Shown here piece by piece: positions 8,014 through 15,383 of a stretch of DNA of 54,789 nt. The first letter of the stretch is position 1, and each line of letters starts with the position of its first letter. The translations under genes were made by a program, and so were the position numbers. The stretch covers positions 1 through 54,789 of the forward strand of contig NZ_CADEGP010000012.1 in assembly GCF_902826915.1 (NCBI RefSeq), given 5' to 3'. This DNA comes from an uncultured Nitrosomonas sp. Its GTDB lineage: Bacteria > Pseudomonadota > Gammaproteobacteria > Burkholderiales > Nitrosomonadaceae. Below the pieces are notes generated by a model. It was not told the origin of the DNA, made no database searches, and was given only the letters and a program-made list of their open reading frames with translations.

Positions 8014-9621
8014 CTAATCATTACCTTTTCCCACTTTTTTGATCGTAATTTTGCGCTCATTCCCGCGTCCGAATTCGATGATAATGCCCTGGGTTTTTAG
8101 GCTTGTATCTAGTGCCTTCAGACGTTTTGAAAGTGAGATGGGAGTGTTCGGCCAATCGCGTGAATACGATGTGCCTAATGAACTTTTCAAGTTGAGAGCC
8201 GCAAGTAGTGCTTGTGGGGTACCACTCCATTCGGTAAATTCAGTTTTGTCGACAAAATCGTAGATGGCGGTGGCGAGTGGATTTTCCATTAAGCTATCTA
8301 ATTGAATTTGTCGTAAAGCTGAGCTATAAGCACGTTGGAGGCCAGCATCGCGCATTCCAACCACATTTTCAAACGCTGCGAGCCAGTGCACAAAATCAAG
8401 CATGCGTTCCGGGTGCGTTATTTTCACGTCCGGAAGGCACTTCAGCATATCTGAAGTCATTTCAAGCAATCCACGGAAAATTAGTGGCAGATCATCCTCG
8501 AGGCGTTTAAGCATCACCGCTTCAGATACACGGTCTGACTCTGATAGTGGCAGTGTGCGTATCGGCAGACAGCGCTGTGCCAGGTCTGCCTGATTTATGA
8601 AGCTGTGAATGCCGTTGAGAACAATGGCACCGTGCAAGGAAGAAACGTGCTGATCGGAGTCGGTATACAGTGCACGATTTGTAATTGTTCCGCCTGTAGC
8701 TGCCATACACAAATTATCGGACATGGATGCCTTGAAATTGCGCATATTATCGAAGCAAAGTACATGTGAGTGCTGCGACGCAATGGCCAAATCCTTTGCA
8801 TTATTCGGAAAAACTTGCGTGCCAATCACATTAGGGTCTATTAAGCGCAAGATTATATTGTTACAAAGCGATGTTTTTCCGGTTCCTTGATCACCTTGAA
8901 TTAACAAAATGACGTAGTTGATACCATTCATCTTAGGATGTGCCAGTGTATAACACAGCCAGACCAATAATAAGAATTGGTCGTATTGGGTCAGGTTCAG
9001 GTAATTAAAAAGTCGGCTTATGTCACTTTTATCAGCGGGCATCACCATAGGCCTTGAAGTCGGTGTTCGATTAAATAATGTATTTGAATCTTGGGTGATA
9101 ACTTCAACGCTATCTGGCGTGACCAGAATTCGGGAGTTCAGTTTATCTCCGACATCCAACTCGATGCCGTTTTGGAAAGGTGCAACCCGGTACCAAACCG
9201 GCTTGACGATACCGATCGTTTCAGCATGCCCAACTAAATATTCATTGGCAAACTTAATATCTAAATTGCGCAATGTTTTACCTTCATCTAATGCTATGTT
9301 TCTAATAATATTGTTTAATTGTTTGCTCCCAACAGGCAAAGCCAACGGATTCCCGGAAGTCTTCATTGTTGCATGAGCTATTCCATGTTGGTTTAAGTAA
9401 AGATCGAATTTCTGGGGCAGATTTTGTGGAAATTTATTTGAAACTGGAATCACCTGATCAATCGACTGACCCGTCGACTTGACACTAGCTCCGCGCGACG
9501 AGGCGTCGGGTGCGTCGGGTGCGTCAAAAGTTTTTTTTCCGCCGTACACATCTTTTTTTTTGGGGAGCGATTGCGGCGGTTGAATTTTCGAAATATCTAT
9601 TTTTGGCCTATGTTCTAACAT
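8014..9621 (-). CDS. AAA+ (SF3-like) helicase/primase-type replication protein
   Basis: A 535-aa protein with a central ATPase: Walker A GDQGTGKTSL (about residue 255), Walker B HVLCFDNM (about 305), a sensor-like IVLNGI and an Arg-rich block QRCLPIRTLPL. This pattern fits superfamily 3-like helicases in satellite phages and integrative elements, acting on the element's own origin. The start at 9621 is chosen because AAAAGGAAA precedes it by 4 bases; longer starts lack a Shine-Dalgarno. Residues 33-40 read DAPDAPDA, encoded by a 9-bp tandem repeat that also occurs in three non-coding copies upstream (10920-11563). Confidence 0.75.
   Translation of the reverse strand: MLEHRPKIDISKIQPPQSLPKKKDVYGGKKTFDAPDAPDASSRGASVKSTGQSIDQVIPVSNKFPQNLPQKFDLYLNQHGIAHATMKTSGNPLALPVGSKQLNNIIRNIALDEGKTLRNLDIKFANEYLVGHAETIGIVKPVWYRVAPFQNGIELDVGDKLNSRILVTPDSVEVITQDSNTLFNRTPTSRPMVMPADKSDISRLFNYLNLTQYDQFLLLVWLCYTLAHPKMNGINYVILLIQGDQGTGKTSLCNNIILRLIDPNVIGTQVFPNNAKDLAIASQHSHVLCFDNMRNFKASMSDNLCMAATGGTITNRALYTDSDQHVSSLHGAIVLNGIHSFINQADLAQRCLPIRTLPLSESDRVSEAVMLKRLEDDLPLIFRGLLEMTSDMLKCLPDVKITHPERMLDFVHWLAAFENVVGMRDAGLQRAYSSALRQIQLDSLMENPLATAIYDFVDKTEFTEWSGTPQALLAALNLKSSLGTSYSRDWPNTPISLSKRLKALDTSLKTQGIIIEFGRGNERKITIKKVGKGND
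9502..9526 (-). repeat. 9-bp tandem repeat inside the replication gene
   Basis: On the plus strand the unit GCGTCGGGT occurs twice, followed by GCGTCAAAA. On the coding strand it encodes Asp-Ala-Pro repeats. The same units form the cores of three intergenic repeats at 10977-11000, 11365-11388 and 11492-11515, which suggests a protein-binding iteron rather than a purely protein-level repeat. Confidence 0.6.
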
Positions 9622-9832
9622 AAAATTTCCTTTTAGCATTTTGGTATTAATTATTTCATCGATTAAATGAAACAAACGGTTCAGGAAGTCAGTGCAAAAC
9701 TATTCAGCATCTGTACTTCCTTAATAGGTATGCGTTACTGGTAACACCATGTAGGTCTTTCAGAGAAGTTATGCTATAAAAATCAATCAAAAATAATATT
9801 TAGATGAATATTTGGGGGAGGGTTACCGGTAA

Positions 9833-10741
9833 TCAGCCATGTTCATTTAACCAATTGCCAGCCTCATCGTTTATATTTTCGAAGTCTGGAGTCTCGGGGT
9901 TTAGATTATCGGCATCTTTATTTTCATCAAGGGGAACATGAACTGCCTTTTGTTTCGCACGCTCATCGGCGTTTCTTCGATCATCAATTAATTTGAAACT
10001 AGGCTTCCAACCATCTACTTCGTTAAATGGAGTAAATGGATCACCTTCGATGTCGGTTAGCTTTACAAGTGCAGATCTTAGCTTTGAAATTGCGGTTTTG
10101 TCTTTGCCAGCAGCTTTCTTTGTATTTGGAAACTTTATTCCTTTACTAAGAATAATCAGGATGCCTCCAATATAATTCGGTTCTAGCTTACGAATTCCCA
10201 TGAGACCAATTTTCTGGAAGGATGATTTTTTGTACTTACCATTTCCTAATTTGTAGCCGAGGTTATAATCTTTATAAATCTTGATCGTGACATCTTCCCA
10301 TTTGAAATTTTCAGTAGAATTATCTGATTTAATAGTATGATTCTCTACAGGATAGCCACTCGATATTTTAGGACTACCGATTCCAAATTTATCGCCCGCC
10401 CAGTCAAATACACTTTCGAATGTCAGGCGGGTCAAAGAAGTCGAATCCTCGGATGAAACTATTTTTGAATCCTTAGAATTCTGTATCTCGTGACGAATTT
10501 GATCCATTAGATTTAGAGCAAGTGTGTGTCTGGCTTTACAGGCATCCATACGGAACTTTAAGGATTCAAGATGAGCCTCCGGGAAACGTTTGATTTGGGC
10601 ATTTTCATACTCCACTTCTGCTTCTTCTAAAAATGCGCTAGTCATTTCTAATAGGGAAAAACCAGTCGGTATATAATCAAGATTGATCATGAGTGCGACA
10701 GCTTCTTCAATAGTCAGTATTAATGGCTTCGTTGATTTCAT
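9833..10741 (-). CDS. uncharacterised element protein (302 aa)
   Basis: A complete 302-codon gene, same strand as the replication ATPase and about 210 bp upstream of it. I do not recognise the family. The N-terminal 100 residues look helical (EEAEVEYENAQIKRF), the middle is basic, and the C-terminal 50 residues are acidic and disordered in composition (DENKDADNLNPETPDFEN). The start lacks a clear Shine-Dalgarno. A 20-bp palindrome about 50 bp upstream (10791-10810) may be its operator. Likely a replication or regulatory accessory of element B; this is inferred from position only. Confidence 0.65.
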   Translation of the reverse strand: MKSTKPLILTIEEAVALMINLDYIPTGFSLLEMTSAFLEEAEVEYENAQIKRFPEAHLESLKFRMDACKARHTLALNLMDQIRHEIQNSKDSKIVSSEDSTSLTRLTFESVFDWAGDKFGIGSPKISSGYPVENHTIKSDNSTENFKWEDVTIKIYKDYNLGYKLGNGKYKKSSFQKIGLMGIRKLEPNYIGGILIILSKGIKFPNTKKAAGKDKTAISKLRSALVKLTDIEGDPFTPFNEVDGWKPSFKLIDDRRNADERAKQKAVHVPLDENKDADNLNPETPDFENINDEAGNWLNEHG

Positions 10742-10790
10742 TTGGCTGATTGCTTTGTTAAAGGTGCTATTTTAAAGGGGGATTAAAATG

Positions 10791-10810
10791 CGTCATAAAG
10801 AAATATGACG
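10791..10810. promoter_or_regulatory. perfect inverted repeat upstream of the 302-aa gene
   Basis: CGTCATA (10791-10797) and TATGACG (10804-10810) form perfect 7-bp arms around 6 bases. It lies 50 bp upstream of the leftward start at 10741, where an operator or transcript hairpin would be expected. There is no T-run, so it is not a typical terminator. Confidence 0.4.
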
Positions 10811-10919
10811 ATAGCGTGCTGCCAGTCATCCTATAGCAGCATAAAGCCACGCATTACATCAATTTTTGGAATACTCTTAAAGTTAAATTCTATGCGACTC
10901 CAATTCACTACATCGCTAC

Positions 10920-11012
10920 TCGTCGCCACCCGTCGCCCGAGACATCGCTCGGAAACCCATGTGACGCAAGGCAAGCCGTCAAGGCGTCGAGTGCGTCGGG
11001 TGTTTTCCTGAA
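10920..11012 (-). repeat. origin-like repeat copy A
   Basis: On the minus strand this holds three tandem 9-mers (ACCCGACGC, ACTCGACGC, CTTGACGGC), then after a spacer CACAT-GGGTTTC and GGCGACGAG. The same order is seen in copies B and C on the opposite strand. Copy A is inverted relative to them across the AT-rich stretch 11040-11300. Confidence 0.6.
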
Positions 11013-11039
11013 ATTTATTTTTGCTCCTGCCCAAGGGTT

Positions 11040-11300
11040 GCCGAATCTAGCGGCTCAATATTTGCACTGCACTCCTGAATATAATGTGACCATCAAGTAT
11101 CACTAATTCATTTATAGATAAAAAAATATTATTTAGAGAATATCGGGGCTTATCTACTAATTTTAATATTATATTTATCTACCATAATATAATGATTATT
11201 GAACATTAAGATGTTGTTTATATAGAGGCGTATAAATATCTCATTCTATGAAGAAGTAAAAGATATATGTGATAATAAAAATTATGGTGTGTTCCTTGAG
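11040..11300. other. AT-rich segment, candidate element origin
   Basis: No gene is seen here. The stretch is strongly AT-rich, with repeated TTATCTACY words (near 11150 and 11176) and long A/T runs. It is bracketed by repeat copy A on the left and copies B and C on the right. AT-rich DNA flanked by G+C-rich iteron-like repeats beside a helicase gene is the usual anatomy of an element or plasmid replication origin. This is inference; no DnaA box was confirmed. Confidence 0.4.
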
Positions 11301-11360
11301 AATCATTGGAGGATGTCAGAGGGAGCAGCTAGTGCCACAGCTGTAAAAAAATCTTTCAGA

Positions 11361-11434
11361 GCATCCGACGCACTCGACGCCTTGACGGTTTTCTTTTTCT
11401 GCATAGATTTCTGAGAACGAGGCCGACGACGAGG
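11361..11434 (+). repeat. origin-like repeat copy B
   Basis: The core CCGACGCACTCGACGCCTTG starts at 11365, followed by a spacer, CTGCAT-GATTTC and GACGACGAGG. It has the same orientation as copy C 120 bp to the right. The frame that reads ASRRRVRRVFS through copies A and C is a by-product of the repeat, not a gene. Confidence 0.6.
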
Positions 11435-11484
11435 CAATCAGTGCCGCGGTGATGCTAGAATATTGCCGAAGAAAAAATTTCTCT

Positions 11485-11563
11485 GAAAACACTCGACGCA
11501 CCCGACGCCTTGACGCTTCCATGCGCTGCATCGATTTCGGGAAAAGCGGTTGGCGACGAGTGG
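11485..11563 (+). repeat. origin-like repeat copy C
   Basis: The core ACTCGACGCACCCGACGCCT starts at 11491, followed by a spacer, CTGCATCGATTTC and TGGCGACGAG. The middle CAY triplet of the core varies between copies while the CGACGC words are fixed, as expected if the latter are contacted by a protein. Confidence 0.6.
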
Positions 11564-11610
11564 GGAACAAAAATTGGAAACCTGAAATTCTGCCTCCGCA
11601 ATCTGCTGTG

Positions 11611-12027
11611 TCAGTCAATCGCCCCCAGAATACTCCTGGCCTCTTCATGCTCCAGCATATAATCCCGCAGCCAACGATACTGCCGGGCGCAAGTTTCAGC
11701 CAATCTCGCATGATCGCTGAAAGAAAAATGGCTATAGGTATACAGACAAACTGTGATGCCCAACGCATCCCCAGATAGCTTCCCCTCAAAGCCATTCTCA
11801 CAGATGACCTGAAATGTTTTATTCAAATCAGGTGCCATGTAAAAGCCACCGTTACTCAATGCGTAAAATTCCCAATATCCGCCACTATATTCAGCTGCAA
11901 GCATCTCGGTAAAACGATAGACTGCAGGCTCAAAGTGCATTGGAAATTGAACGCCGAAAATATTGGCTGTGTGAGTGATGCGTTGATCGTCGGCTACTTG
12001 CCTGCGTGTGATGATTTGATCGGTCAT
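11611..12027 (-). CDS. antirestriction protein, ArdB/KlcA family
   Basis: A 138-aa protein with the family signature MHFEPAVYRFTEMLAAEYSG followed by GYWEFYALSNGGFYMAP and a Trp/Tyr-rich C-terminus. ArdB/KlcA proteins protect incoming mobile DNA from type I restriction; they do not mimic DNA in the way ArdA does. The length matches the family (about 140 aa). AAAGGAG precedes the ATG by 6 bases. It is the last gene of a leftward run of small genes on element B, typical of conjugative or integrative element cargo. Confidence 0.88.
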   Translation of the reverse strand: MTDQIITRRQVADDQRITHTANIFGVQFPMHFEPAVYRFTEMLAAEYSGGYWEFYALSNGGFYMAPDLNKTFQVICENGFEGKLSGDALGITVCLYTYSHFSFSDHARLAETCARQYRWLRDYMLEHEEARSILGAID

Positions 12028-12112
12028 GATTTATGCTCCTTTGGAAAAGAAAACGGAGCAGCACAATTGAATGCACCACTCCGAATAGGTCGATGTGAAA
12101 CAGCAAGACGAC

Positions 12113-12262
12113 TCAGTTAGAATCAAACAATGTCATCTCATCGGGATTGACTCTGGCCATCAAACTGGCTTGAGCTATGACAGCTTCAGCCAATGCTTCG
12201 TCGGGAATATCCCAGGCAATGACATCGTTGACTGCATCAATTAGATAGTTTTGGAATAACAT
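12113..12262 (-). CDS. small uncharacterised protein (49 aa)
   Basis: A 49-aa acidic protein (MLFQNYLIDAVNDVIAWDIP ...), starting at 12262 because AAAGGAG lies 8 bases upstream; a longer frame from 12319 has no ribosome site. It is on the same strand as the antirestriction gene and separated from it by 85 bp. No domain recognised. The strong ribosome site and spacing within the small-gene array support it as real. Confidence 0.6.
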   Translation of the reverse strand: MLFQNYLIDAVNDVIAWDIPDEALAEAVIAQASLMARVNPDEMTLFDSN

Positions 12263-12454
12263 AGTAATTGCTCCTTTTGGGAAATAAAAAAAGACTCTTC
12301 CGATGACGAGCAGCGTCACTGAAAAAATCCATTAAAAAGAAAAGTGAAACAGGTTCGGCATACGGTCGGTATTGCACCGCCGATTGATTGCAAAGTTACA
12401 GCTGTGTTGTACTGCCAGGGTTTATGGAGGTAACTATTGAGGGGACTGCGGACT

Positions 12455-12928
12455 TCAACTAGCTGAGTGAGTCTGGGATTTCTTTGATTTAGTCTTCTTG
12501 CTGCCATCAATGGCCGTCGGATCAATGGCCGTCTGCATTAATTTTTCGACTTCAGCCATAAAAGCATCAGATGGCAACTGTGTATAGTGCTTCGGATTAT
12601 CTTCCAGGGGACTCACCAAACCTTCCTGCTTCAGTACTGCCAAAAGAAATGCAGGCGTGTTGAGTGATTTGCCTTGAAATAGCGGATAGAGCAGCAAAGA
12701 TACAATTGGCTTATCGCCTTTCCGCTCATTAAAAGCTTCCAGAATGGTATCCAAGGTAATCCATTCCTTGCTGAAGAAACCGCCGCCGGTATTGGCAACT
12801 ATACGGAATTGAATATCAGATTCAGCATTGCAAGCGATTTGATAAGTGAGTGTGGATTTGCCTGATAGAGAAGGGCAGGTGGCAACCTTGAGGATACGAA
12901 TATCTGATTCTGTAGTGACACGCTTCAT
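12455..12928 (-). CDS. uncharacterised element protein (157 aa)
   Basis: A 157-aa soluble protein with a central Gly-rich segment (VANTGGGFFSKEWITLD) and a Lys/Ser-rich tail (DGSKKTKSKKSQTHSAS). The N-terminal PSLSGKSTLTYQ resembles a phosphate-binding loop but lacks the full GxxxxGK[ST] pattern, so ATPase function is not claimed. AAAGGAG lies 6 bases before the ATG. It belongs to the leftward array of small genes ending in ardB, each with its own strong ribosome site. Function unknown. Confidence 0.7.
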   Translation of the reverse strand: MKRVTTESDIRILKVATCPSLSGKSTLTYQIACNAESDIQFRIVANTGGGFFSKEWITLDTILEAFNERKGDKPIVSLLLYPLFQGKSLNTPAFLLAVLKQEGLVSPLEDNPKHYTQLPSDAFMAEVEKLMQTAIDPTAIDGSKKTKSKKSQTHSAS

Positions 12929-12964
12929 GTTGAACTCCTTTTTAAGTTATTTCATATAAGATGA

Positions 12965-13324
12965 TCAGAAATGCGCAATGTCGATCCTGCAGATTCCCTC
13001 AAATTGATGATCGATAACATCTTTCAGATTGAGAAAAGCAATCTCGACACCCCCGATATTTTTTAGGTACTGTCGTGCATGATCAATATCTGTCGCTAGC
13101 CCCATATAGACTGAATTTTTCAATTTAACCTGCAGTAAAGTCGCACCGGTTAACACATGCGGATATCTTTGGAGTACATCGAGTAAAGCCAGACATTCAG
13201 CATGGCCCCGTGGTAACTCCGCATCAAACTCAATGATTCCGGCGCGTTCCTCAAAATCTTCCCGCAGACTCTCATCCAGCAGGTTAACCATATCGGAGAC
13301 AAGCGTATTCATAGGAATATTCAT
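12965..13324 (-). CDS. uncharacterised element protein (119 aa)
   Basis: A 119-aa acidic protein with no membrane segment or recognised motif; it contains LPRGHAECLALLDVLQRYPH and a C-terminal LKDVIDHQFEGICRIDIAHF. TAAGGAG precedes the ATG at 13324; a second ATG lies four codons in. It is part of the leftward ardB-ending array. Function unknown. Confidence 0.65.
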   Translation of the reverse strand: MNIPMNTLVSDMVNLLDESLREDFEERAGIIEFDAELPRGHAECLALLDVLQRYPHVLTGATLLQVKLKNSVYMGLATDIDHARQYLKNIGGVEIAFLNLKDVIDHQFEGICRIDIAHF

Positions 13325-13374
13325 GAAAACTCCTTAAAATTGAAATGGAAAACATCAATAAAACCGAGGGGAAG

Positions 13375-13785
13375 TCAGGATTGCGACAGGGCTATTGCGG
13401 GAACAGCATATTCAACACATAGCGCCAATAAATCCGCGTTTATGCCTGATTGTTTTGGGATGAAGATCATGATGCCAAAACCTTCATCGTTTAAAATGAA
13501 TACCATCTCGAAAAAGGTGGCATGTTCTTCCAGTGCTTCAAAGCAAGGTGTGAAATCAAAATCACCGAATTGAGTGTTATCGAAATAGTTATGCAGAATG
13601 GGGCACTTTGTTTCTTGTTCCAGTGACTCGACAATGTCATGGGGTTCAACGACGATCATGTAACCGTGGTGATCGTAATCATAGGGTTCGTTTGCAAGGA
13701 TCTGAGCAAAGCGTTGTTCGACCAGTAACCGAATATCGGGGTCGGGGATAATTTTAGTAAATGAAGGGCCATTAAGTATGAGCAT
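13375..13785 (-). CDS. uncharacterised element protein (136 aa)
   Basis: A 136-aa acidic protein. The start at 13785 is chosen over an upstream one at 13845 because CAAGGAGA lies just before it. The sequence is rich in Asp, Glu, Phe and Tyr (YDYDHHGYMIVVEPHDIVES; FEALEEHATFFEMVFIL). The acidity is compatible with a DNA mimic or protein inhibitor, but that is speculation. It is a member of the array ending in ardB. Confidence 0.65.
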   Translation of the reverse strand: MLILNGPSFTKIIPDPDIRLLVEQRFAQILANEPYDYDHHGYMIVVEPHDIVESLEQETKCPILHNYFDNTQFGDFDFTPCFEALEEHATFFEMVFILNDEGFGIMIFIPKQSGINADLLALCVEYAVPAIALSQS

Positions 13786-13934
13786 GAAGATCTCCTTGAG
13801 AGTATGAGAAGGGAGAGAGAAAAACTCAAAAGCCAATGGAAACAATCAGAAAATAATTTGAAGTACCACAAATGTATGTAAGGCAAGGACGGGTGGAGTT
13901 TTGAAACCGAAGAGGGATGAAAAGAATTAAAAAG

Positions 13935-14198
13935 TCAGAAGTGCCCGAAGATCAAGAACGGAATTCCATAGGCGATCAGAATATATATCCAGGCTGCCTG
14001 TAAAACAGCGCCGAATACGGCAATCAGAGAAAACACCAGAATGTCCAGGATTTCATCAAGAAATCCCCGCTTAGGCATAAGCTTGCGCATCTTCCCTATG
14101 CCTGAGTGATCGGTGGTTGCCCAGCGGAATAAGCTTGAAGCTGCTTTTTCGAGTAATTGTCCGGCAGATTGAAGGTTGCGTCTGGGTCGATTTGCCAT
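13935..14198 (-). CDS. small membrane protein (87 aa)
   Basis: Starts at 14198, where CAGGAGA lies 6 bases upstream; the longer frame to 14294 has no ribosome site. The N-terminal half is basic (MANRPRRNLQSAG) and the C-terminal half is hydrophobic, with one long or two short membrane spans (ILVFSLIAVFGAVLQAAW and IYILIAYGIPFLIFG). It is the first gene of the leftward small-gene array of element B. No family recognised. Confidence 0.6.
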   Translation of the reverse strand: MANRPRRNLQSAGQLLEKAASSLFRWATTDHSGIGKMRKLMPKRGFLDEILDILVFSLIAVFGAVLQAAWIYILIAYGIPFLIFGHF

Positions 14199-14435
14199 GT
14201 GAGGTCTCCTGATTGATGAAGATTGGGGGATAATTGAATGGTAGGTATGGTTGGCCCTTTGGGTTGAGTGGAAGAAAGTGAAGTTGAACTGCAATAAATT
14301 GAAATTATTGGAAAAAGCAGACTGTTGCTAGAATGCTTGGAATGGGGTGAATGTCTGGGATTTACTTGACGATACGATTCATGGGGTTGTTACCTAAGGT
14401 CTCCTGGGGATGTGTGATTGCGGAGGAATAAAAAA

Positions 14436-14486
14436 ATGAGAATACTCCACTTGAGAAGACGAAGACGAGTGAGTGTGATACTTTGA
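14436..14486 (+). CDS. 16-codon leader ORF with five consecutive arginines
   Basis: ATG at 14436 preceded by CGGAGGAAT, the best ribosome site in this region, opens a 16-codon frame: MRILHLRRRRRVSVIL. Its TGA stop overlaps a TTG that begins the in-frame extension of the RNase H-like gene. It may be a regulatory leader peptide whose translation couples to the downstream gene, or a remnant of a longer N-terminus separated by a one-base frameshift. The evidence is the ribosome site and the overlap only. Confidence 0.35.
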   Translation: MRILHLRRRRRVSVIL

Positions 14487-14515
14487 GTTTTAGTTTAAAG
14501 CAGAATTTAATTAAT

Positions 14516-15031
14516 ATGCTTTATTTGCATATTTTTATCGACAGTAGTGTTAATAACCAATTAAAGATTGGATATGGTGCTTACCTTGTGGTGTCTGTAC
14601 TAGGTACCGCAATAGTATCTCTAAAAGATACGGTGAAAGTGAAGCGTTTTGAACAAACCAGCTCGACTAAATTGGAATTGCAAACATTGCTGTGGGCATT
14701 GAGTGAAACGATTGCTTTATACGGTGGTAGCGACATGGTTTTGACGGTTTATACAGATTCACAGAATATTATTGGTCTGCCGGGAAGGCGTGCCCGTCTT
14801 GCAGGAAGTAATTACCTTTCTAATAAAAACAAACAACTTAATAATTATGAGCTGTACCAAGAATTCTATAGATTGAGCTCCAATCTCACTTGCGAGTTTG
14901 TAAAGGTGATAGGGCATCAGCCATCTAACAAGAAGGATGAGATTGATAAACTATTTGGTTTGGTTGATCAAGCATCCAGGCAGGCGTTGCGAAAAGATAT
15001 CTTGCTAAAATTGATTTCATCAAGGGAATGA
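14516..15031 (+). CDS. RNase H-like protein
   Basis: A protein of 171 aa from the ATG at 14516, or 182 aa if translation starts at the TTG at 14483 overlapping the leader ORF. It has the order of acidic residues expected of an RNase HI fold: Asp in HIFIDSS, Glu in TKLELQTLLWAL, Asp in VYTDSQNIIG and Asp in KLFGLVDQASRQAL, with GHQP before the last. Such proteins cleave RNA in RNA:DNA hybrids; on mobile elements they may process primers or R-loops. It diverges from the leftward small-gene array. It is clearly unlike a housekeeping rnhA. Confidence 0.7.
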   Translation: MLYLHIFIDSSVNNQLKIGYGAYLVVSVLGTAIVSLKDTVKVKRFEQTSSTKLELQTLLWALSETIALYGGSDMVLTVYTDSQNIIGLPGRRARLAGSNYLSNKNKQLNNYELYQEFYRLSSNLTCEFVKVIGHQPSNKKDEIDKLFGLVDQASRQALRKDILLKLISSRE

Positions 15032-15383
15032 GCTCTGAATAAGGGTCATCAAGATCTTCATCATCATATGAGTCAACATTATGATTCAAGTCCAACTAGA
15101 TTTTCGAATAGCAGGCTATATGTTTTCTGCAACTATCAAAGCGTTATATGTTCAAAAAAATGTACATGTAAATATGGCCAAGCTTCATAGAAAGAATTCA
15201 TTTTATTGAAAGACAATTCTTTATTTATACTACATAATAAGATTGATAAGAGACTTAACTCTGATCTATATGGTTTTTTTGCAATAGAACTAGGTAATGT
15301 TTATGGTTGAGAAAGCTTTTGATAGAGTTTTTTATTCACATAAATTTTATGCCTAATTATTTAGAAAATTTTGTAAAATAAAT
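15032..15383. other. AT-rich intergenic segment left of the IS
   Basis: No gene is supported in these 352 bp. The sequence is AT-rich with poly-T runs. Because the IS to the right was inserted only 14 bp (plus target duplication) before the tetR ribosome site, the original tetR promoter probably lies near the right end of this segment; no convincing -10/-35 pair could be fixed. The last 9 bases (15375-15383, AAAATAAAT) are the left copy of the IS target duplication. Confidence 0.4.

Noticed and set aside
11316..11801. 161-aa reverse ORF rich in RRRVRRVF
   Set aside because: It overlaps the antirestriction gene and is generated by the CGACGC repeats; the same peptide appears in another chance frame at 10805-11011.
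12455..12928. P-loop ATPase, from PSLSGKSTLTYQ
   Set aside because: The full GxxxxGK[ST] pattern and any Walker B are absent in this short protein.
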